This document shows, piece by piece, positions 24,393-33,194 of a stretch of DNA of 39,657 nt. Where the stretch lies: positions 1-39,657 of the forward strand of contig JAUWJS010000009.1 of assembly GCA_030607575.1 (NCBI GenBank), written 5' to 3'. The stretch comes from Candidatus Heimdallarchaeota archaeon. GTDB lineage: Archaea > Asgardarchaeota > Heimdallarchaeia > Heimdallarchaeales > Heimdallarchaeaceae. Every line of letters starts with the position of its first letter. Position 1 is the stretch's first letter. The translations under genes were made by a program, and so were the position numbers. The notes under the pieces are model-generated. The model did not search any database. It had not been told where the DNA came from and saw only the letters and a program-made list of their open reading frames with translations.

Positions 24393-25748
24393 TTACAGAC
24401 ATATCCAGAATGTTTCATAATATTCTGGAGAGTTAATTGGACGAAAATCTTGTGGAATATGAATATGATTACCAGCGAATCTTTGATATAACTGAGAACC
24501 GGATTCATAAACAAAACCACAGGTTCCATGCGCAATATCATCATTTATCCTATTTACCCAATAACTTCGTACAATATCTGCATCTCCAATTGAATCATAC
24601 CATTTCAAGAAGTAACTAATATTCCCTTGATTTCCAAGACTCATAATAACATCTACTGCTGTAATTATTCCTAATTGAAAAGTGTCATTTCTTATATTGT
24701 GAGGAGTGACCAAGACATTAGTAAATTCTACGTTGAATGTATTTCCTCTTATAATTACATTTGGAATAATTACATCTCCCCCGTTGTTTGTTTTTCGTGT
24801 CACTTCTTCTTGGAATATTGAATAGACATTATTGAAGAACTCATCATTCTCTTTATACAGTTTGAAATTGGTATCTTCTTTCCATGCATAATGATCCATT
24901 CGGTAAACATTCCTCTCTGGCCATCCTCCTGAATAAAATACCTGATACCACCAGTTCGTCTCTAGGTTAAGTAAATCTATAACATGTGTATTCATTGAAG
25001 GATCAAAATGATATTGTAAATCAATAAATTCTCCTTCATCTAAGTGAACTAGTATATCAAACATTGAAAAATGCCCATCAACAAAAATATCAGACCTTAT
25101 AGTAGTAACATTTTCAGGACTGAACTTAAAGGTTTCATCGCCTATAAGAATACTAACGTTTCCTTCTGAAGTTAGTGGAGGAGCAGAATTTTTTGGGATT
25201 TGTAAGTAAATTGCTCCTCCTATTAATAATATAGTTACTATAACTATTGAATAATCCACGATTTTCTTTCTAACTTTTCTTCTTATTAGAAGGAATTTGA
25301 ATCCCACAGCTATGTGGATAAAAATCGAGATGTTCATCAGCATATCGAGTTTTCTATGCCATTCAAAAGGTATTATCGTTCCAAAGGTTTTTGCAAACCA
25401 AACGTATCCATTCAATCCTGCAAGAATAATAAGCAACGTTAAAACTGGAGTAAACCAACTTGTTATCTTTTGGATTAATCTTAATGAATTAACAGTTGAA
25501 CCTCTTCCTTCTCTAATCTTCAAGACTAGTTTATTTGTTTTAATCCTTACTTTCCAAAAAGTATAGACAATATGATATATTAGAAAAGCAATGAAGACCC
25601 ACTCAAATATTCTATGTATTTTTGATGCAACATACTGATTCTTGAACCAGTTTTGAGTTTGACCATAACCTGTAATAATGGTTGCAAGGAACGAAACAAC
25701 CAAAGACCAAGATACATATCTATGTATTCTAACCCTCAGAGAAGCCAT
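24393..25748 (-). CDS. Cytochrome-b-like membrane protein with extracytoplasmic domain
   Basis: 451 residues in two parts. Residues 1-160 form four membrane helices with histidines placed like heme b ligands: H9 at the start of helix 1, H45 and H59 at both ends of helix 2, H131 (FEWHRKLD) and H145 in helix 4, the pattern of small diheme cytochromes and DUF4405-like proteins. A fifth span (165-182, VIVTILLIGGAIYL) leads to an outside domain (about 195-451) rich in aromatic residues, with SMFDILVHLDEGEFIDLQYH and NWWYQVFYSGGWPERNVYRM; it may be a DUF4430-like binding fold. Two cysteines (near 424 and 450) could form a disulfide. It may pass electrons across the membrane to an outside reaction, but no partner is adjacent. 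Confidence 0.6.
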   Translation of the reverse strand: MASLRVRIHRYVSWSLVVSFLATIITGYGQTQNWFKNQYVASKIHRIFEWVFIAFLIYHIVYTFWKVRIKTNKLVLKIREGRGSTVNSLRLIQKITSWFTPVLTLLIILAGLNGYVWFAKTFGTIIPFEWHRKLDMLMNISIFIHIAVGFKFLLIRRKVRKKIVDYSIVIVTILLIGGAIYLQIPKNSAPPLTSEGNVSILIGDETFKFSPENVTTIRSDIFVDGHFSMFDILVHLDEGEFIDLQYHFDPSMNTHVIDLLNLETNWWYQVFYSGGWPERNVYRMDHYAWKEDTNFKLYKENDEFFNNVYSIFQEEVTRKTNNGGDVIIPNVIIRGNTFNVEFTNVLVTPHNIRNDTFQLGIITAVDVIMSLGNQGNISYFLKWYDSIGDADIVRSYWVNRINDDIAHGTCGFVYESGSQLYQRFAGNHIHIPQDFRPINSPEYYETFWICL

Positions 25749-25832
25749 TTTTCATGTTAACTTCTCTATTTTCTATTTTAAAGATTAACATGTTACCAAA
25801 AAATGGAGAACCTATGTCAATATTCGGTGGAA

Positions 25833-27056
25833 TTAGAAGTCATAATCAAATATAACTTTAATTGCTTGGTTCTTCTTTTTATTAAAAGCTACCTCAATCG
25901 CTTCTTTGTAGTCAAATATATTGTATCTATGTGTTATGATTTCAGAAATTGTAGGAGGGATTTTTTTGGTTAAAAGTAATTCTATCACAATTTCAAAAGT
26001 TGATTTCCTTTCTCCTTTCCAGTCTTCAGTACCATGACCGAAAACCCCTTTCAAGTCTACTTCTTGATACCATACTGGCGTATAATCCAACTTACCTTGT
26101 TTAAAATCAATACCTAGAACCATCACCTTCCCTTTTCCTTTGGCCCATCTCAACGAATTTTGGATTGTTGAAGCTGTTCCTACGCAGTCAAATATTAGAT
26201 CAAAACCGCCAATGTAGGTTTTATTACCAAGGAAACCGTGATATTTTACAGCGTTTGTTTTATCTCCCAAGTATTCTTCAATATCTTTTCCAATTATAAC
26301 TTCATCTGCCCCAAGTTTTCTTGCTGCTTCAGCTTGAAAATCATATTTAACCATAACAGAAGTATTTACATCAGGATTTATAGCTTTAATACTCGCTAGA
26401 GTACATAATCCCATTGTTCCTGCACCAATAACTAGTACATTATCTTCTGCTTGTAGCTTAGCTCTTAAAACTCCTCGCAGAGAACAAGAAAGTGGTTCAA
26501 TTAAAATTGCTTGATCATTGGTAATTTCGTCTGGTAGAGCAATCAGCTGATTTTCATGATATTTGAAACCTGTTCCCCAACCACCTGCTGCATAATATTC
26601 AGTAAAATCTGCAAACTGTCCAGCTTTTTCACATAAACAGAAATCGCCTTCATCACATCTAGGACAAAGATTATCTTGTTGGTGCAGAAAACAAGATGGA
26701 CCTTTTTGTACAACAACTCTATCTCCTATTTTCAATTTAGAAACTTCCTTACCTGTTTCTACAATTTGACACACACACTCATGCCCCAAATGTCCAGGAG
26801 AGGGGGAAGGAACAATCATAGGTGTAACATTTAAAGCAAAATCCAAATCAATTAAATGCAAATCTGATCCACAAATTCCACCTAGAAGAGTTTTAGTAAG
26901 AACTTCATTCGGATTTTCTAATTCAAAGTAATAGTTTTTCTTATGAGTGATAGGTCCCATACGAGATAAGACTACTTTTTTCCATAAAGTTTTCAAAATT
27001 TTAGACACTAAGATTTTAGGTATAGATGGATCAAAATAAACAATTTCAGCTTCCAT
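25833..27056 (-). CDS. Zinc-dependent alcohol dehydrogenase (MDR superfamily)
   Basis: Medium-chain dehydrogenase of the sorbitol/threonine dehydrogenase type using NAD(P). Catalytic zinc ligands are C62 (GGICGSDLH) and H92-E93 (LGHEC). The structural zinc lobe is present as cysteines 122, 131, 134, 140 and 142, unusually many and in a longer loop than normal. The Rossmann motif G-A-G-T-M-G is at 211-216. At 407 residues it is longer than the ~350 norm; the N-terminal 35 residues and the insert after the second strand (NAVKYHGFLGNKTYIGG) account for this. The substrate is not clear. TATATAAAA in the short gap upstream (about 27077-27085) gives it its own leaderless promoter, so it is not part of the thiamine operon. 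Confidence 0.87.
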   Translation of the reverse strand: MEAEIVYFDPSIPKILVSKILKTLWKKVVLSRMGPITHKKNYYFELENPNEVLTKTLLGGICGSDLHLIDLDFALNVTPMIVPSPSPGHLGHECVCQIVETGKEVSKLKIGDRVVVQKGPSCFLHQQDNLCPRCDEGDFCLCEKAGQFADFTEYYAAGGWGTGFKYHENQLIALPDEITNDQAILIEPLSCSLRGVLRAKLQAEDNVLVIGAGTMGLCTLASIKAINPDVNTSVMVKYDFQAEAARKLGADEVIIGKDIEEYLGDKTNAVKYHGFLGNKTYIGGFDLIFDCVGTASTIQNSLRWAKGKGKVMVLGIDFKQGKLDYTPVWYQEVDLKGVFGHGTEDWKGERKSTFEIVIELLLTKKIPPTISEIITHRYNIFDYKEAIEVAFNKKKNQAIKVIFDYDF

Positions 27057-27093
27057 AGAAAAGATAAACCTAACTTGTTTTTATATATTAGGG

Positions 27094-27909
27094 TTAATCA
27101 ATATGATAGAAGATACTTTTATTCTTCCTCAAATACCCATGTCGCCAAAGTCGTTCAAGAACATCAACAATATCAGAATAGAAACTTTTAATCTCATCTT
27201 TAGTATTCAATCTAACTGGAATATCATGTGCTTCAGCATAATAATTAAAATACTGAAAATCAAAAAACGTGAGCTCTGGTCTTGAAAATTCCCAATCCAG
27301 AAGTTTGATTTTACCTTTATTTACAATAAAATTCGGTGGTATCAGATCTCCATGAACATGAGTTAAATGTTCAGAATACTCATCTAAAATCTCTGTTAGT
27401 CCATTGGTTAGCTTCTTCAGTTTTTCAATTAGTTTTGGAGGATAGTCATCTTTTGAAGACTCAAAAAGTTGAGCAATTTTTGAGTAATATTTTATTACAT
27501 CTTCTTTAATTGCATTCCTCTTTTCTTTTGATTTACGGTGAATTTTCTCAATAATGCTATTTATTTCCGCAGGGTCTAATAGGTTATAGTCGACTAAGTG
27601 AAGCTCCTGTCCCAACAAATATTCGTAAACTAAAATTCCAGATTTATTCTCCCAGATTATCTTTGGAGCAATGTCCCCACCAAATAATTCTAAAGCATGT
27701 TTTTCTCTTTCAAATCTTAATTCAGACTTGTAAATTTCATTTTTAGAGAATATTTTGCAAACAGCTAAAGGCTCTTGCTCATTCCCTGAAATTAGATACT
27801 TTTCATTCGTATAGCCTTTATCAATAGGTTGCCAGCTTAATTGTTGATAATTCTTAGTCTGTTCAATGATTGCTATTTCTATATCGGTTTTCAAGTTTTC
27901 AGGAATCAA
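27094..27909 (-). CDS. APH-fold kinase, probable thiamine kinase
   Basis: Small-molecule kinase of the aminoglycoside phosphotransferase/choline kinase fold, 271 residues. Phosphate-binding K52 (AVCKIF) matches the conserved lysine; the catalytic loop H-G-D-L-I-P-P-N is at 186-193 with D188 as base and N193; the metal-binding D205 is in LLDWEFSRPE. The start ATG overlaps the stop of the ATPase gene by four bases (ATGA), so it belongs to the thiamine transporter operon as its last gene. Length and position suit a thiamine kinase (ThiK/YcfN-like), which would trap imported thiamine as thiamine phosphate. Choline or other kinases of this fold look similar, so the substrate is inferred from context only. 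Confidence 0.7.
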   Translation of the reverse strand: MIPENLKTDIEIAIIEQTKNYQQLSWQPIDKGYTNEKYLISGNEQEPLAVCKIFSKNEIYKSELRFEREKHALELFGGDIAPKIIWENKSGILVYEYLLGQELHLVDYNLLDPAEINSIIEKIHRKSKEKRNAIKEDVIKYYSKIAQLFESSKDDYPPKLIEKLKKLTNGLTEILDEYSEHLTHVHGDLIPPNFIVNKGKIKLLDWEFSRPELTFFDFQYFNYYAEAHDIPVRLNTKDEIKSFYSDIVDVLERLWRHGYLRKNKSIFYHID

Positions 27910-28976
27910 ATTAGAATGACCTCAGATGGGAGAACATGTAGTTGTAGTTCTTTATTTGCAGCAGAGGCTATATTAAGCATTTCCTTATTGCAATCAACTT
28001 TGAAGTATTCAAGATGAGCATCCTTAAGATCAACTACAATCCTGAAATTTTCATCATCCTTTTCTATGATAGATTTAATCCTTCCTATAAATTCTATCAT
28101 TTTGTCATCTTCAGAGAGATCATGTACAATCTTAAAAGAAGAAGGAGGGATTCTTATTCCAGTTATTTTTCTTTTAATTTCATAGGGAAGGGTGATTAAG
28201 CCAATTGGAGTTGAAACCAAAGAACTACCATCTTCAGTTTCTAGATACTCAACTGGCCAAACATTTGAAGAGCCCATAATCTTAGCTATTAGATAATTTC
28301 TAGGAGTTCTATCTACCTCTATTACACTTCCTATTTGTTGAATCTTTCCGTCATACATTAGAGCCACTCTATCGCTAATTAGTCTACTTTCTTCCTGATT
28401 ATGAGTAACATAGAGTGTTGTAATCCCTGTCTCCTTTTGAATTCTTCTTATCGTTAAAGCTAAGGATTCTCTACCAGAAGCATCAATACTTGAAAGAGGT
28501 TCATCAAGCAAAAGCAGATTTGGTTTAATAGCTAATGCTCGGGCTAAAGCTACCCTTTGTTTTTGTCCTCCACTAATTTCACTTGGAAATCTATCCAATA
28601 GATCTTGAATCTGTGTAATCTCTGCAATCCATGTGATTCTTTCCTTTATCTCTTCTTTTGATAATTTATGAGCTTCTAAACCAAAGGAGATATTCTGCTC
28701 AACCTTCATGTGTGGAAAAAGAACTTGTGCTTGCGGAACATACCCTACTTTTCTCTTTTGAGGTGTATAGTTTGTAATATCTTTTTCATCAAAAATAATT
28801 GTTCCTCCTTCAGGTTCTATTATACCTGCAATAATCTTCAATAAACTCGTCTTTCCACATCCGCTCGCTCCTAAAAGAACCAGTAATTCTCCATCTACAA
28901 TTTCGAGTTCAAAATCTTCTATTATTAGTTTTTTTTCGTATTTCATAGATAAATTATTTATTTTTACTTTGACCAT
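27906..28976 (-). CDS. thiQ: ABC transporter ATPase, thiamine type
   Basis: Energy-coupling ATPase of the importer encoded by this operon. Walker A is G-A-S-G-C-G-K-T (36-43), the Q-loop glutamine Q82, signature S-G-G-Q-K (135-139), Walker B LLLLDEP (154-160) and the switch histidine in VTHNQEE. At 356 residues it is longer than bacterial ThiQ (about 232); the C-terminal 120 residues look like the OB/TOBE regulatory domain of spermidine or iron importers (IGLITLPYEIKRKITGIRIP). The gene begins two bases after the permease stop and overlaps the kinase by four. Assignment to thiamine rests on the binding protein and the regulator. A spermidine, iron or sulfate importer would be the alternative. 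Confidence 0.82.
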   Translation of the reverse strand: MVKVKINNLSMKYEKKLIIEDFELEIVDGELLVLLGASGCGKTSLLKIIAGIIEPEGGTIIFDEKDITNYTPQKRKVGYVPQAQVLFPHMKVEQNISFGLEAHKLSKEEIKERITWIAEITQIQDLLDRFPSEISGGQKQRVALARALAIKPNLLLLDEPLSSIDASGRESLALTIRRIQKETGITTLYVTHNQEESRLISDRVALMYDGKIQQIGSVIEVDRTPRNYLIAKIMGSSNVWPVEYLETEDGSSLVSTPIGLITLPYEIKRKITGIRIPPSSFKIVHDLSEDDKMIEFIGRIKSIIEKDDENFRIVVDLKDAHLEYFKVDCNKEMLNIASAANKELQLHVLPSEVILI

Positions 28977-28978
28977 TT

Positions 28979-30724
28979 CTACACCTTCAATTCAATATCT
29001 CCAAATTTGTTTATCAAATAGAAACATAAAGCTGTAATCAATATTAGAACACTTGCCATTGCAGTTGAAATTTGTAGTGTTTGAGAACCTAAGAGATTGT
29101 ATATCCCTATTGATAATGTTTCATAATTAGCTCTTGCCAAAAGAAAAGTTGCACCAAATTCGCCTAAACTAATCGCAAAAGAAAAAATTCCTCCTACAAT
29201 AATCCCTCTTTTTATCAATGGAAACTCAATTTTTCTAAAAATCATCACTCTAGAAGCTCCTAAAGATGAAGCAACATTCAATAATTCAACATCAATTCGA
29301 TTATATGCAACTAAAATTGATCTCGTTACGAACGGTATGCTGATTAGAACATGAGACATTATTATGAAAATCCAGACGGAATTATAATATGAATTCAACC
29401 CACTATAATTAAGATAAAGTCCTAATCCCAAAGTTATCGATGATGTTGCCATTGGGAGAATTATGAGATAAGAAACTAAGCTTTCTGAAATTGATCTTTG
29501 GTATTTTTTGATACTTTGATATCTATTTCTAAGTACAAATACTATCAACACAGAGAGTATCAGGCTTATTACAGCTGCTACAGTAGCAAACAACAATGTA
29601 TTTCCAAAAAGCCTAATCGTGTTCGTATTGAGAGGAGTTATTTTCTGCTGAGTAAAAATTTGTGAATAACCCCAAAATGGGGAATCACCAGGAGATTTTG
29701 GAATAAATGATTTCACAATGATAGCTATAATTGGAGCAAATGAAAAGATAATTACAATAAAGACAAAAACTATGGAAAGAGATAGACTAACTATACTTTT
29801 CCAGTCTTTTCCTTTAAAAGTAAGTCTTTCTGTTTTTAGACCCTTTTCTTTACCTTCTGCCATTTTTCTTGACTTACGTTCAACAACCAAATAAAGAATT
29901 ATTACTAAACTGTTAATGACTAATTGAATCACAGCAAGAGAAGCTCCTTCTGAAAATTTTAACAAATCAAATGATTCATAAATCAATACTTCAAGCGTAT
30001 AAAAGTTGAAATTTCCCAGCTTCATTACAATTGCAAAACTATTGAATGTATAAATGAATACTAATAATGAGGATGATATAATTGCATTTTTTATCTGTGG
30101 AAAAACTATCTTCTGGAAAGTTTTACCTTTCCCAACCCCAAGAGTTGATGAAACTTCAATTTGCTCATTATCTATATTTTGCCAAGCTGGAATTGTTAGT
30201 CTTATAATTACAGAAAGATTGTAAAAAACATGTGCGAGAATTATCCCTTGGACCGTTCCGTCAATAGTGATTAGAACATTGCTAGAATTTGTTATATTCT
30301 GCCAGAGCAGATTTACCCATCCTCCTTGACCATAGGTAACTGTAAATCCAATTAATACAATAACTGGTGGTAAAACGAAAGGTATAGTGAGCAAATTGAT
30401 AATTAGTTTTTTTCCCTTAAATTCATATTTTGCAAAGAAATAGCCAACAGGTAATCCAATTAATAAACACAGAATGGTCGATAAAAATGCCTGGAGTAAA
30501 GTAAAACCCAGGAATTTAAGATTAAAGGGATCACTCAGAGTTTCCCAAAAAACCTTAAAACCAGTTCCAGAATCTGAACTTAATGCTGTCTGGAAAATTC
30601 TAACTATTGGAATATAAAAGAAAGCTAAAAGAAAGGAAATTAAAGCTATAATTGACAAGCTAATAATGAACTTATTTGATAAACCTTCAAAATTTCTAGA
30701 TTTCTTTTGAATAGATCCATGCAT
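28979..30724 (-). CDS. thiP: Fused ABC permease, thiamine type
   Basis: Inner membrane permease with two fused MetI-like halves, 581 residues and about twelve spans, as in ThiP and FbpB. Each half has its EAA loop: NIDNEQIEVSSTLGVGKGKT near the middle of the first half, and DVELLNVASSLGASRVMIFR in the second, which contact two ATPase subunits. A positively charged loop (VERKSRKMAEGKEKGLKTER) separates the halves. It starts 15 bases after the binding-protein gene and ends two bases before the ATPase gene. The fused arrangement is shared by thiamine and iron importers; the neighbouring binding protein decides for thiamine. Confidence 0.83.
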   Translation of the reverse strand: MHGSIQKKSRNFEGLSNKFIISLSIIALISFLLAFFYIPIVRIFQTALSSDSGTGFKVFWETLSDPFNLKFLGFTLLQAFLSTILCLLIGLPVGYFFAKYEFKGKKLIINLLTIPFVLPPVIVLIGFTVTYGQGGWVNLLWQNITNSSNVLITIDGTVQGIILAHVFYNLSVIIRLTIPAWQNIDNEQIEVSSTLGVGKGKTFQKIVFPQIKNAIISSSLLVFIYTFNSFAIVMKLGNFNFYTLEVLIYESFDLLKFSEGASLAVIQLVINSLVIILYLVVERKSRKMAEGKEKGLKTERLTFKGKDWKSIVSLSLSIVFVFIVIIFSFAPIIAIIVKSFIPKSPGDSPFWGYSQIFTQQKITPLNTNTIRLFGNTLLFATVAAVISLILSVLIVFVLRNRYQSIKKYQRSISESLVSYLIILPMATSSITLGLGLYLNYSGLNSYYNSVWIFIIMSHVLISIPFVTRSILVAYNRIDVELLNVASSLGASRVMIFRKIEFPLIKRGIIVGGIFSFAISLGEFGATFLLARANYETLSIGIYNLLGSQTLQISTAMASVLILITALCFYLINKFGDIELKV

Positions 30725-30739
30725 CTGTCCACTGCCTTC

Positions 30740-31957
30740 TCAGTTTCTATGTTTTTTGATTATAACATAAGCAATTGAAGCGGTTAATATTGATAGAACA
30801 ATTCCAAGGAAATTACTGAAAGGAGCTACTTCAGTCTTCCAATCACGCTTCCACCTCTCCAGATTGTCTCTAAGAAGTTCTGAAGATATCAGATTATTAA
30901 GAATATCAACTTCATTTGGATTAATTGAATTATCAATAAAACAGCTGGATATTGTTGCATTTTCATGAACCGGATACATCCAGTTATTTAGCGGGATATT
31001 ATCCTGCAATTCTTTACTCAAAAACCAGTCAATAAACTGTTTACCAGCATTAGGGTGAGGAGAATTATTCACTAAACCTATTCCTTCAATTTGTAACCAA
31101 GCATTTTCAAGATTCTGTTCATGAGAAAGTATTGCTGCTGAAGGTGGGGGGTTACCTTCACCCACACCATAGATGGGGTGACAAACATCATAAGCTGGAC
31201 TAGTTCCATATGAAACCATCATTGGACGATTTTCTTCTTCCGTATAAAAAATACTAAATGCATCTCCCCAACTTGAAACTATTCTAAGATCCTTTTTAGC
31301 TTCTTTCCACCAATCTCTCCAATTTTGACCTAATAATCCTTCAAAGCCTATATTGGCATCGCCATACACAGCTATTGTCCATAGTAAAAAACCGAGTCCT
31401 GGGGAACTAAAATTAGGATTCTGAACAACCAGTTTCTTAGCTAAATCATAATCTATTATATCTTCTAATGTCAAATTAGCTAACTCTGGATTAGTTGTTG
31501 TATTAATTCTGTCTATTGAATGCCATAAGGCTATCACTCCCATATCATAAGGCAGAACATATTTCTCAGAATCAAGATTATCTATGATCGTTTGAGAGAT
31601 GTTTGATAGCGCTGGTGAATCATAAGGTTGGAGAATCTCTTCTTCTTTTGCAGTATATATTAGAACATTATCTATCCCAATCAAAACATCTGCTACAGGA
31701 TTATCCTTTTCCAGAGCAGCTTGAGTGACTATTGAATTTGCATCAGATAACAGTATAACTTGTATATCTTCTTCAAGAATTCCGCTAAAGTTTGAGAATC
31801 CAGAGATGAAATCATAACCAGGATCAGCAAGAAGAGAATCATAAGTGTAAATAACTAAGGAATAATCTTCAATAGCATGATTCAAAGCATTAGATTCGCT
31901 ACAAACAGAAGTTAAAAGCATAATAAAGACTAGACAAAATGTGAAGATCTTTCTCAT
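30740..31957 (-). CDS. thiB: Thiamine-binding periplasmic-type protein, membrane-anchored
   Basis: Binding protein of the thiamine importer, 405 residues. Residues 1-24 form a signal peptide (KIFTFCLVFIMLLTSVCS), and residues about 380-401 a C-terminal span (LGIVLSILTASIAYVIIKK), so the protein is probably held outside the membrane by this anchor, common in archaea. The mature N-terminus SLVIYTYDSLLADPG and the later ADVLIGIDNVLI closely follow the ThiB/TbpA motifs YTYDSF and ADVVLGLDN, and LPYDMGVIALW matches the PYDYG segment. The signal sequence lacks a proper lipobox. TTTAAAT (31986-31992) lies about 30 bases before the ATG, so the message is nearly leaderless. It is the first gene of the operon. 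Confidence 0.85.
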   Translation of the reverse strand: MRKIFTFCLVFIMLLTSVCSESNALNHAIEDYSLVIYTYDSLLADPGYDFISGFSNFSGILEEDIQVILLSDANSIVTQAALEKDNPVADVLIGIDNVLIYTAKEEEILQPYDSPALSNISQTIIDNLDSEKYVLPYDMGVIALWHSIDRINTTTNPELANLTLEDIIDYDLAKKLVVQNPNFSSPGLGFLLWTIAVYGDANIGFEGLLGQNWRDWWKEAKKDLRIVSSWGDAFSIFYTEEENRPMMVSYGTSPAYDVCHPIYGVGEGNPPPSAAILSHEQNLENAWLQIEGIGLVNNSPHPNAGKQFIDWFLSKELQDNIPLNNWMYPVHENATISSCFIDNSINPNEVDILNNLISSELLRDNLERWKRDWKTEVAPFSNFLGIVLSILTASIAYVIIKKHRN

Positions 31958-32002
31958 ATCATCATACTAATACATTTGAAAGAGAATTTAAATATTAGGT
32001 TC

Positions 32003-32021
32003 ACTATATAGGGGGACTATA
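32003..32021. promoter_or_regulatory. Candidate ThiR operator ahead of the thiamine transporter operon
   Basis: ACTATATAGGGGGACTATA sits just upstream of the TATA box of the thiB operon and just after the end of the regulator gene. It contains the inverted repeat TATAG-N5-CTATA. The same motif with 15 of 19 positions identical occurs at 32952-32970 ahead of the regulator gene. The runs of G within AT-rich DNA stand out. It is probably the binding site of the ThiR-like regulator. Confidence 0.5.
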
Positions 32022-32933
32022 CTATTTCGGTAGAATGCTGATTAAGTCAAATAATTCCTTCTTATCTTTAGCAAACAAATATGAAATTGATTCAAATCCT
32101 GGACTCGCTTTGTCAATTAAAACTTGCACATCTACTTTTCTATTAGTTTTTTCTATTTCTGAAAGAACTTGCTTTTTCTCTATATCCAGATGTTCTGTTT
32201 CAATAAATATAATCTTCTTGTTAAGAAAGATCTCTTTTAACTCATCTTTTGTTTTAACACTCAGAATCCATTGAATCTCTTGACGGTATTTTTTCATCCA
32301 AAGGAGTAAAAGAGATGAAGTTTTAGAACATCCGAATTCAGGAAGACTAACATTTGTAATTTGTTCTTTCACCTTAACTATTCTTCCTGGAAAGCTAGCT
32401 ACATCATCCAAATCAGTTGCATCGTTTTCGCAGTGAGCTAATTGAGCTCCAATTTCAGGTATCCATTGATATAGGTCTTTAACACTTTTCATTTCTTCTA
32501 GAGTATCAGTTAAGTTCTGGAGGATTATTGATCTTGAAGCAATAGTTGGAAGAGTATCAAAACCATAGCATATGGTGCAATTCTGAATGTTATGGATTTC
32601 TGGTAGCATTTGCTTGTGAATAGAGCAAATAGGACCACTAACCCTTAGAGATTTGCACTTTGTACAAATTGTTCTCATCACATAATCTAGTGACTGTTTT
32701 GAAAAGAGCATCTCTGAAACTGTTGATGAAAGAGTCTCTAGATGAGGATTGACTCTTTTATCGCCTATCTCAGAAATATCCTTTTGTAAATAGGAGACAA
32801 TTACGGGTTGTTTAACGCCTAATATTTCTGCTATTTTGTTTTGAGATAATCCTTTATCTCTCAACTCATGTGCAACTCTAATTCTTAAACTTGGCAAAAA
32901 TGATGATGCAATAAACTCACAAGGAAATCTCAT
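32022..32933 (-). CDS. thiR: ThiR-like thiamine regulator (HTH + ThiN-type domain)
   Basis: 303 residues: N-terminal helix-turn-helix (about 22-50, GLSQNKIAEILGVKQPVIVS), a middle segment with a likely zinc site (C90, C93, C103, C119, C122), and a C-terminal ThiN-type domain (about 150-300). The latter is seen in IPEIGAQLAHC, DVASFPGRIVKV (178-189) and LPEFGCSKTSSLLL (197-210), the motifs of the thiamine phosphate synthase ThiN. In archaeal ThiR proteins this domain senses thiamine phosphates instead of making them. It lies directly upstream of the thiamine transporter operon on the same strand, and its own promoter carries the same candidate operator, so it likely represses itself and the transporter when thiamine phosphate is plentiful. 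Confidence 0.82.
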   Translation of the reverse strand: MRFPCEFIASSFLPSLRIRVAHELRDKGLSQNKIAEILGVKQPVIVSYLQKDISEIGDKRVNPHLETLSSTVSEMLFSKQSLDYVMRTICTKCKSLRVSGPICSIHKQMLPEIHNIQNCTICYGFDTLPTIASRSIILQNLTDTLEEMKSVKDLYQWIPEIGAQLAHCENDATDLDDVASFPGRIVKVKEQITNVSLPEFGCSKTSSLLLLWMKKYRQEIQWILSVKTKDELKEIFLNKKIIFIETEHLDIEKKQVLSEIEKTNRKVDVQVLIDKASPGFESISYLFAKDKKELFDLISILPK

Positions 32934-32951
32934 TTAAACACCTATATGAGT

Positions 32952-32970
32952 ACTATAAAGGGGCCCTATT
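32952..32970. promoter_or_regulatory. Candidate ThiR operator ahead of the regulator gene
   Basis: ACTATAAAGGGGCCCTATT, matching the site at 32003-32021 at 15 of 19 positions, with GGGGCCC at the centre. It overlaps the TATA-like sequences on the minus strand (TTTAAATA and TTTATAGT, about 25-38 bases before the ATG at 32933), a position suited to repression of the regulator's own gene. The 118 bases from 32934 to the next gene hold nothing else that I recognise. Confidence 0.5.
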
Positions 32971-33050
32971 TAAAGTTTCTAAGAATCACTAAACACTTCT
33001 AATTTACATAACAGATATAAACAACTAATACTTTTGTTGCTTGAAACAAA

Positions 33051-33194
33051 ATGGTTAATGTCTTAAATGCAATCCTAGGTACAATTGTATTTCTTATTGT
33101 GAGTGTTGTACTTTCTTACATAGTTTTTTGGATGTTCAAGTATACTGCGAAAGAACCAGAAGAAGATATCAAAGAAGGATCGATAGAGAATTAA
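33051..33194 (+). CDS. 47-residue single-span membrane microprotein
   Basis: Short gene beginning MVNVLNAILGTIVFLIVSVV and ending KEGSIEN. Residues about 8-29 form one clean membrane span with no charge; an aromatic WMFKY edge is followed by an acidic cytoplasmic-type tail (KEPEEDIKEGSIE). The promoter GATATAAAC (about 33013-33021) is about 33 bases before the ATG, giving a short leader. It stands alone between the divergent thiR gene and the winged-helix regulator gene in an otherwise gene-free stretch of 390 bases. The codon usage (AAA, GAA, ATT, TTA) matches neighbours. No family is recognised; a small subunit or regulator of a membrane complex is possible. The downstream 129 bases hold only the next promoter (TATATATAC near 33290). 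Confidence 0.55.
   Translation: MVNVLNAILGTIVFLIVSVVLSYIVFWMFKYTAKEPEEDIKEGSIEN

Noticed and set aside
25833-27056. Alcohol dehydrogenase as a fifth gene of the thiamine operon
   Set aside because: A TATATAAAA box in the gap 27057-27093 gives it its own promoter, and the enzyme has no known link to thiamine.
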